Assembly (NCBI GenBank): GCA_000997405.1
Contig: LCBU01000022.1
Location: forward strand, 1-9,664
Direction of reading: 5' to 3'
DNA: 9,664 nt
From: Candidatus Woesebacteria bacterium GW2011_GWA1_41_7
GTDB lineage: Bacteria > Patescibacteriota > Microgenomatia > UBA8517
Shown: one piece after another, positions 4,980 to 9,664 of the stretch
How positions within the stretch are numbered: position 1 is the stretch's first letter
Layout: every line of letters starts with the position of its first letter
Translations under genes and position numbers: made by a program
Notes under the pieces: generated by a model
Database searches by the model: none
What the model was told of the DNA's origin: nothing
What the model saw: only the letters and a program-made list of their open reading frames with translations

Positions 4980-5192
4980 TTAATAAACTAGTCGTAGGAC
5001 AGACGTAACAATAAAGAGAAAGGACAAAACGAAAGTAAGTCTAAAAACCAGTTTTTCCAAGCCTCTTCTCGTAAAGCTTGCTCCGCCCATTCCGTTTGAT
5101 CTTCCGAAGCCTGTTCCTCTTGCCTGAATCAGAACCAGAGCGACCAAAGCAATCGAAACAATAATTTGAATAATAGTTAAAGTTTGACTCAT
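4980..5192 (-). CDS. secG: SecG, preprotein translocase subunit
   Basis: 70 residues with two membrane helices (about 5-23 and 48-68) joined by a Gly-rich loop. LVLIQARGTGFGRSNGMGG is the SecG hallmark, the family pattern being L-L-Q-x-G-x-G followed by a Gly-rich stretch. SecG joins SecYE in the membrane channel and helps SecA-driven export. At 70 residues it is at the short end of the family. An extended -10 box lies just upstream, so the gene has its own promoter inside the end of the PF04020-like gene and its short gap. The solute-binding gene follows after four bases. Its presence fits with the many exported proteins encoded around it. Confidence 0.9.
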   Translation of the reverse strand: MSQTLTIIQIIVSIALVALVLIQARGTGFGRSNGMGGASFTRRGLEKLVFRLTFVLSFLFIVTSVLRLVY

Positions 5193-5204
5193 TTTACGAA
5201 CTTT

Positions 5205-5213
5205 ATTATACCA
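5205..5213 (-). promoter_or_regulatory. Extended -10 promoter of secG
   Basis: The minus strand reads TGG followed by a consensus TATAAT (5205-5210). Twelve bases separate it from the secG ATG, so transcription would begin about 6 bases before the start codon. The -35 region, within the end of the upstream gene, is poor, as is common with extended -10 promoters. Confidence 0.6.
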
Positions 5214-5219
5214 TCTACC

Positions 5220-5624
5220 CTACTTTAATAACCAATCCAGAATTGAAGATATAATTGAGATAATGAATGAGAATGCAACTATGGCAATGATTCCGCTAAA
5301 GGTGATAGCGGGAATAGAAATCCAGTATGAGGTCATACCGTTAAACGCAAAATTTACAATTTTAAAGCCGGGCACGACCAAAGTGACAATATATAGGGCC
5401 ACCGCATAACCTACCCATCTGAAAAGCCCGAAGGTAATCAAATTTAAAGGAAGAAGAAGTATATTGATAACCGGTTTAATGATCAGGGATGCTACAGTGA
5501 GCGCGATTCCTGTAAGGACAATGGTATTAATTCCGTTTTCAAAAACCAGACCGGATATGACCAAAGAAATAAGATATAAAGTGACAGAGCTTATCAGAAA
5601 GTATTTAATCGCACGTCGTATCAT
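5220..5624 (-). CDS. Small four-helix membrane protein, PF04020 (Phage_holin_4_2)-like
   Basis: 134 residues, almost entirely hydrophobic, with four likely membrane helices (about 6-26, 31-55, 62-86 and 103-131). The motif KPVINILLLPLNLITFGLFR (50-69) is characteristic of PF04020, where K-P-(I/V) and P-L-x-x-x-T-x-G-L-F recur. The family is named after a phage holin but is widespread as chromosomal membrane proteins of unknown function; nothing here suggests a prophage. The ATG at 5624 is preceded by a strong promoter whose predicted start site is the A of the ATG. It lies 18 bases after uvrC and ends 27 bases before secG. Confidence 0.85.
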   Translation of the reverse strand: MIRRAIKYFLISSVTLYLISLVISGLVFENGINTIVLTGIALTVASLIIKPVINILLLPLNLITFGLFRWVGYAVALYIVTLVVPGFKIVNFAFNGMTSYWISIPAITFSGIIAIVAFSFIISIISSILDWLLK

Positions 5625-5630
5625 ATTTTT

Positions 5631-5659
5631 AGTATAGACGGACTATTTGTCCTTTTCAA
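5631..5659 (-). promoter_or_regulatory. Leaderless promoter of the PF04020-like gene, inside the uvrC end
   Basis: A -35 box TTGAAA (5654-5659), an exact 17-base spacer and a -10 box TATACT (5631-5636). Six bases separate the -10 box from the ATG, so the expected start site (seventh base) is the A of the start codon itself. The -35 box overlaps the last uvrC codons. This is the clearest leaderless arrangement in the window. Confidence 0.7.
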
Positions 5660-6995
5660 ATAACGATCTGGCAAAGAGTTTATGATGGTATGCCTGTGCA
5701 AATCTGTGAGCTTCATTTCTGATTCTTTGAACAAGGTTCAAGACATCACCCTTAGGAAGCCTCACGTTTCTCATGTCAGTAGTTCCCAGATAGCCCCCCG
5801 GAATAACCAACGTTTCAAATTTTTTGGCTAAACCTATTACCGGAATTTTATCTTCCGCAAATTCCTTTAGAAAAATAGACAGTTGTCCAGCGCCGCCGTC
5901 AACCACAATCAGGTCGGGCTTACCCCAAGCTTCAAGATTTTTCTTACGGCGCCTTGCAACTTCTCTCATAGACTCATAATCATCCTGACTGTTTTTCTGA
6001 CGTATCCTAAAATGTCTGTAAAAGGATTTATCTGCCGTGCCTTCGATAAAAGTTACCATTGAAGCCGTGGCACTCTCGCCGTGTAAGTGTGCAACGTCAA
6101 AGCACTCAATTCTTTTCAGCTTCCTTATTTCAGGTAGGAATTTGATAAGCAGTTTTTTAAATTCGGCCAGCTCCTTTTGTCTGACGTCCTCGTATAAATT
6201 GGGGTTTTCCAAATAGGAATCAACGGATATCTTTGGACTTGTTATATATTCCAATTTTTGTATTTTGTTACGCATCTCCGCAGCCTGCTCAAAATCCTGA
6301 TTTTTGGAATTAATTTTCATTTCTTTTTCCATTCCCTGCCTTACTTTTTCCAAATGTCCGTCCAAAAAGGATTTGATATTCCTGATATTTTTGAGATATT
6401 TCCTGCGGGCAATGTTTTTAAATTCACCGCTTTCTATTTTCTCTATATCGTTCGGGCAGGGGTCGCAGAGTCCTATTTGTGAGTAAAGACACGCTCTTTT
6501 TCCGATTTTATGATCAGAATAAGGGAAAATTCTACGGATCAATTTCAGAACAAATTTCACATTGCCGGATGAAGGAAAAGGGCCAAAGCTGGCAATACTT
6601 TTAATTATATTGAGATCTGTCTTTCGGACAGTAATTACCCGTGGGTAGGTTTCTTTAGTTATAGATATATAAAGGGGGTGTTTATCGTCTTTTGAAATAA
6701 TGTTATATTTCGGTTGATAAAGCCTAATAAGTTTCGCCTCCAAAAGAAGCGCTTCCAGTTCACTCACGACTTTAATGTAGGAAATTGCATCCGCTTCCTC
6801 AATCATTCGCTTTGTTTTAACTTCCAATGTAAGTCTGAAATATGAAGCTACCCTTTTTTTAAGATTAATGGCCTTTCCTATGTATATTGGGGTTTTGTCT
6901 TTGAAATAAATATAGACCCCGGGGTTTTCAGGTAAATCCAGGTAAAATCTAGGGCTTAATTTGGTCTTTGGGAGGCTCCCCACTGGGTATTTCAT
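5643..6995 (-). CDS. uvrC: UvrC, excinuclease subunit, short form without the HhH domain
   Basis: 450 residues against about 600 in typical UvrC. UvrC makes both incisions in nucleotide excision repair. In order: a GIY-YIG nuclease domain (G-V-Y at 26-28, Y-I-G at 38-40, R48), which cuts 3' of the lesion; the cysteine region (C169, C177, C180); a UVR motif (about 234-250) that contacts UvrB; and the RNase H-like domain with D300 (FDVAHLHG), D366 (VVDGGAGQL) and H430 (NEAHRFA), which cuts 5'. The protein ends right after that domain, so the tandem helix-hairpin-helix DNA-binding part is absent. Only three of the usual four iron-sulfur Cys are present. The ATG at 6995 overlaps the transglutaminase gene by 47 bases; no start codon lies closer to the conserved LPENPGVY. 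A weak AGAAAG precedes it. Confidence 0.93.
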   Translation of the reverse strand: MKYPVGSLPKTKLSPRFYLDLPENPGVYIYFKDKTPIYIGKAINLKKRVASYFRLTLEVKTKRMIEEADAISYIKVVSELEALLLEAKLIRLYQPKYNIISKDDKHPLYISITKETYPRVITVRKTDLNIIKSIASFGPFPSSGNVKFVLKLIRRIFPYSDHKIGKRACLYSQIGLCDPCPNDIEKIESGEFKNIARRKYLKNIRNIKSFLDGHLEKVRQGMEKEMKINSKNQDFEQAAEMRNKIQKLEYITSPKISVDSYLENPNLYEDVRQKELAEFKKLLIKFLPEIRKLKRIECFDVAHLHGESATASMVTFIEGTADKSFYRHFRIRQKNSQDDYESMREVARRRKKNLEAWGKPDLIVVDGGAGQLSIFLKEFAEDKIPVIGLAKKFETLVIPGGYLGTTDMRNVRLPKGDVLNLVQRIRNEAHRFAQAYHHKLFARSLFEKDK

Positions 6996-8850
6996 TATTA
7001 ACTTTCTTAGTGCCCATTATTTTACCAAAAAATCCGAAAATCTTTATCTTTTTCGCTTTGATAAAAATAAATGCCATAACTATTATCAAAACCAGAAGAA
7101 CGATAATAAGGCTATTAATAACTATTTGTTTCTTGTTTGTCAAAATTTCAGCCTTACTGGAACCCAAAACCACTTTTATAACGCTAGGCATGTCTTTACC
7201 CAAAAAACTATATGGCAGGGTTATCTGGATTTGGTTGTTAGAGTAAGGCAAAAGCATTGCTATGTGGTCTCTGGTCTTTTCTGTAGAGTCGTAATAGATT
7301 GTCGGGTAAACAGAATAAAGCGCGGCAGGTCCGGGATTACTTATGGTTACTGTGTAAATACTGCTGAAAAACGGCAATACCCTGAAAGGTTTAATCGAAA
7401 CTGTGGGTGTGCTGATTTTGTTTTCCGGAAGTTGTCCGAAAGAAACATAGACGTCTTTTTGGGGATTGGGACCCAATTTATAAGAGCCCGGAGGATAAGG
7501 TTCTCGGGAACTTGCTCCATGGAGGACAAATGCAAAATGTCTCAGATCGAGCTTGTTAAAAAAGTCTATTCCACCCGTTGTTGAACCCCAAGTCGGGTCA
7601 ATCGCTATCCAAACTCCTTTTTCCCTGTCGTAATATTCCGGCCAAGCATGAAGAACGTCAGCGACAAGCCCCAAGGGCTGAAGATCAGGGTTTTCCGTAT
7701 AGGCATAGCCATTAACCTCTCTGGCAGGAATCCCGGCCGCACGCGCAATTGCGATAAAAAGATCCGTATATTCCATACAAATTGCATTAGTTGGACTTGC
7801 CAGTGCGGCAACGGCACCCATTCTTTGAACATTAGGCTGAACCCTGGCTGTGTCATAGCTTAGAGTTTGCGAAACATAGTTATAAATTGCCTCAGGGGTT
7901 TTCAATCTGGCAGCAAGTTCCTTTATTCTGGGATCATTTACCTGCCAGTAAGTATCTTCTTTGAGGTTTTCATTAAGGGATTCTTGAGTTACTTTGGGGA
8001 AAGACCTGTAACTCGCAAAGATTTGCACCGAACCGGAAACAAGGACATCAATTCTTTGTCTGGCGGAAAGGTCAAAAGTTGCTATCCAGTTGCCGTCAGT
8101 GTCGACACTTACATTTGCAGGTTTTGGTTCAATGTTTTCAATATAAACTTTCTGAAATGCAGTATCGGGTGGAATGGATATTTGAGTGCTGGAGGCTTTT
8201 GCTAAGGGATTTTCAAGGTGATATGAAAGGTTAAATGCAAACACCTGGAATTGTCCGAAACCCGCACTTATCCCGTTTTGTGTAACACTTTCTTTACTGA
8301 AGGTGTAAGAGTAGCCCTCATCAGTCAGTTCTCTGGTTCCGGGTTGTGGAGAAATATATGCTTCAAATCCATATGCCTTTGGTATTTTAAGTATTAATTG
8401 ATAATTTCTGAAATTTGTCTCAGTTCCCAATCTTGGTACTGATATTTCCCAAACCTCACCTGTTCTGACGGCAAAAGTAGAGTTTTCGTAAGTAATATTG
8501 AAATGCCTTTGGGCACCTTTTCCGACGCTCGTATCGGGGAATGAAACTTTTATATCAGTTCTCCCCTCTTCTTTAAATATCTCAACAGGGTATATGGTGC
8601 CGTTATTGCTTGAGGCCTTTGCACTGGCCGCATCTATGTTTTCCAAGCTGAGTGTGTATGTAGTAGCGTATAGATTGGAAAAATTATTTTCTAAAGTAAC
8701 TTGGTGTGTAACATTAGTTTTACCTGATTCCTGAACGTTATAGATAACAGTTGTGTCAACAGAAAATTCGTTTTCGGCATAGGCTACCGAGGGGATTAAA
8801 AAATAAGAAATCAGGAACGTCAGAGAAATTAAAATACTCTTAAACTTCAT
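6949..8850 (-). CDS. Transglutaminase-like surface protein with signal peptide and C-terminal membrane anchor
   Basis: 633 residues. Residues 1-25 are a signal peptide (SILISLTFLISYFLIP, then AYA). Residues about 26-285 are beta-rich and likely form an extracellular domain. The Transglut_core domain spans about 310-425, with the triad C358 (NAICMEYTDLFIAIARAAGIPAR, split here by the ICMEY core), H401 (VLHAWPEYY) and D418 (IDPTWG) all present. Residues about 475-570 form another beta-rich region, then a membrane helix (578-597) and a basic cytoplasmic tail. Such domains act as cysteine proteases, peptidases or cross-linking enzymes; the real reaction here is unknown. It should sit on the outer face of the membrane. 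It lies between uvrA (20-base gap) and uvrC (47-base overlap), probably for reasons of compactness and not shared function. Its own -10 box implies a leaderless mRNA. Confidence 0.9.
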   Translation of the reverse strand: MKFKSILISLTFLISYFLIPSVAYAENEFSVDTTVIYNVQESGKTNVTHQVTLENNFSNLYATTYTLSLENIDAASAKASSNNGTIYPVEIFKEEGRTDIKVSFPDTSVGKGAQRHFNITYENSTFAVRTGEVWEISVPRLGTETNFRNYQLILKIPKAYGFEAYISPQPGTRELTDEGYSYTFSKESVTQNGISAGFGQFQVFAFNLSYHLENPLAKASSTQISIPPDTAFQKVYIENIEPKPANVSVDTDGNWIATFDLSARQRIDVLVSGSVQIFASYRSFPKVTQESLNENLKEDTYWQVNDPRIKELAARLKTPEAIYNYVSQTLSYDTARVQPNVQRMGAVAALASPTNAICMEYTDLFIAIARAAGIPAREVNGYAYTENPDLQPLGLVADVLHAWPEYYDREKGVWIAIDPTWGSTTGGIDFFNKLDLRHFAFVLHGASSREPYPPGSYKLGPNPQKDVYVSFGQLPENKISTPTVSIKPFRVLPFFSSIYTVTISNPGPAALYSVYPTIYYDSTEKTRDHIAMLLPYSNNQIQITLPYSFLGKDMPSVIKVVLGSSKAEILTNKKQIVINSLIIVLLVLIIVMAFIFIKAKKIKIFGFFGKIMGTKKVNNEIPSGEPPKDQIKP

Positions 8851-8856
8851 GTAATA

Positions 8857-8862
8857 AGTATA
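8857..8862 (-). promoter_or_regulatory. -10 box of the transglutaminase-like gene
   Basis: The minus strand reads TATACT, then six bases, then the ATG at 8850. This is the same box and the same distance as at the PF04020-like gene, so the start site would be the A of the ATG. I find no good -35 box in the end of uvrA, so this promoter is less certain. Confidence 0.45.
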
Positions 8863-8870
8863 TCTTAAAA

Positions 8871-9664
8871 TTATTTGAGATACTGCCCGGTGTAAGAAGA
8901 TTTAACTCCTGCTATATCAGTTGGCTTTCCGACGGTTACGACTTTACCCCCGCCGTCTCCTCCTTCGGGTCCCAAATCAATTACCCAGTCGCTATTTTTA
9001 ATAACATCCAAATTGTGTTCAATTACAAAAACTGAGTTACCTTTTTGTACGAGTAATTTTAATACTCTTAAAAGCCTCTCAACATCCACAAAATGAAGCC
9101 CGGTAGTAGGTTCATCCAAAATATAAATAGTTCTTCCCGTCGCCCGCCTTGAAAGCTCTGTTGCCAATTTCACTCTTTGAGCCTCTCCACCCGAAAGAGT
9201 TGTTGCCGGTTGTCCCAACTGCATATAACCCAAACCCACAAGAGATAATGTTTCAAGTTTTTGTTCAATTTGCGGATGTGCGTGAAAAAACTCCAATGCC
9301 TCATCTATAGTCATATCCAAAACTTCGGCGATATTTTTTCCCCGATAGACTACTTCCAGAGTTTGATTGTTATAGCGTTTTCCATGGCAGACATCACAAG
9401 TTACCCAAATATCACTCATAAACTGCATCTCTATTTTGATCTGTCCCTGACCTTCGCAGGCCTCGCAGCGTCCGCCTCTGACGTTAAAAGAAAATCTGCC
9501 TTTTTTGAAGCCGAGAGTTTTGGCTTCGCGTGTCGATGTAAACACGTCTCTGACAGGATCAAAAACTCCGGTATATGTTGCAGGATTACTCCTCGGAGTT
9601 CTTCCGATAGGGCTCTGGTCGATCAGAATTGCTTTGTCTGTATTTTCCAATCCTTCAATTCTTT
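8871..9664 (-). CDS. uvrA: UvrA, excinuclease ATPase subunit, C-terminal part
   Basis: The gene enters from the right edge; about 264 C-terminal residues of some 940 are present. UvrA is the damage-sensing ATPase of nucleotide excision repair and loads UvrB. Visible parts: [19 protein letters not shown]; a zinc module with C-E-A-C and, about 20 residues on, C-D-V-C; the second ABC domain signature [13 protein letters not shown]; Walker [13 protein letters not shown]; the H-loop VIEHN; and the usual end SSYTGQYLK. The frame is open to position 9664 (RIEGLEN), so the TTG near 9650 is not a start. All motifs are intact. It is the first gene of the visible minus-strand series, with uvrC two genes downstream; uvrB is not in the window. 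Confidence 0.97.
   Translation of the reverse strand, partial: RIEGLENTDKAILIDQSPIGRTPRSNPATYTGVFDPVRDVFTSTREAKTLGFKKGRFSFNVRGGRCEACEGQGQIKIEMQFMSDIWVTCDVCHGKRYNNQTLEVVYRGKNIAEVLDMTIDEALEFFHAHPQIEQKLETLSLVGLGYMQLGQPATTLSGGEAQRVKLATELSRRATGRTIYILDEPTTGLHFVDVERLLRVLKLLVQKGNSVFVIEHNLDVIKNSDWVIDLGPEGGDGGGKVVTVGKPTDIAGVKSSYTGQYLK

Noticed and set aside
5220..5624. Prophage holin
   Set aside because: The family name of PF04020 suggests phage, but its members are common chromosomal membrane proteins, and no endolysin, tail, integrase or other phage gene is near.
6961..7584. Plus-strand 207-codon open frame opposite the transglutaminase-like gene
   Set aside because: It has no recognisable domain, has a composition unlike a protein (runs of N, K, Y, C, R) and lies wholly antisense to a gene with a signal peptide, catalytic triad and membrane anchor.
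5643..9664. Functional repair operon uvrA-transglutaminase-uvrC
   Set aside because: A shared strand and tight packing are normal in small genomes, uvrB is absent and the middle protein is exported; a repair role for it has no support.
1..9664. TGA recoded to Gly as in some CPR lineages
   Set aside because: All recognisable proteins are complete under the standard code, with no in-frame TGA needed; the lack of TGA stops alone is not evidence.

Overview
The window reads as one contig of a small-genome, fairly low-GC bacterium, most likely a member of the Patescibacteria/CPR, probably Microgenomates. This is inference: no marker gene such as 16S rRNA is present. Supporting signs are compact, membrane-anchored versions of standard genes, UvrC lacking its C-terminal helix-hairpin-helix part, a solute-binding protein held by a membrane helix with no permease beside it, exported proteins with Pro/Ser/Thr-rich linkers, a tiny SecG, and several genes whose promoter places transcription at or almost at the start codon. 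All twelve genes whose ends are visible stop with TAA or TAG.

Right part (about 3650-9664, all minus strand, read from high to low coordinates): the 3' end of uvrA, a signal-peptide-bearing transglutaminase-like surface protein, a short uvrC overlapping its end by 47 bases, a small four-helix membrane protein (PF04020-like), secG, and a membrane-anchored family 5 solute-binding protein. Spacing is very tight, yet promoter-like boxes lie inside the 3' ends of upstream genes (before the transglutaminase, PF04020-like and secG genes), so this is better seen as nested transcription units than one operon.

Middle (about 2077-3650): a DsbA-like membrane-anchored thioredoxin gene on the plus strand abuts the solute-binding gene tail to tail with no spacer. 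A divergent tRNA-His(GTG) with encoded CCA lies upstream of it. Two small plus-strand genes of unknown function follow to the left; one encodes a CxxCxxC motif.

Left part (about 83-2077, minus strand): a translationally coupled pair (118-residue unknown protein plus a short GNAT-like acetyltransferase), then a secreted helical protein with a Ser/Pro/Ala/Thr tail that appears to start at ATT behind a perfect Shine-Dalgarno sequence, then a membrane-anchored LytR_C-domain protein. The last two genes share an 18-base sequence in their upstream regions.

The first 82 bases do not belong with the rest. They are about 69% GC and, on the minus strand, encode a clean fragment of an antigen-85/mycolyltransferase-like esterase of mycolic-acid actinobacteria. 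The LytR_C gene is cut off at this point, which looks like a chimeric contig end. Overall the window is rich in exported and envelope proteins (solute binding, thiol redox, transglutaminase fold, SecG, LytR_C, secreted tail protein) together with two nucleotide-excision-repair genes. I see no mobile element, CRISPR array or defence system.
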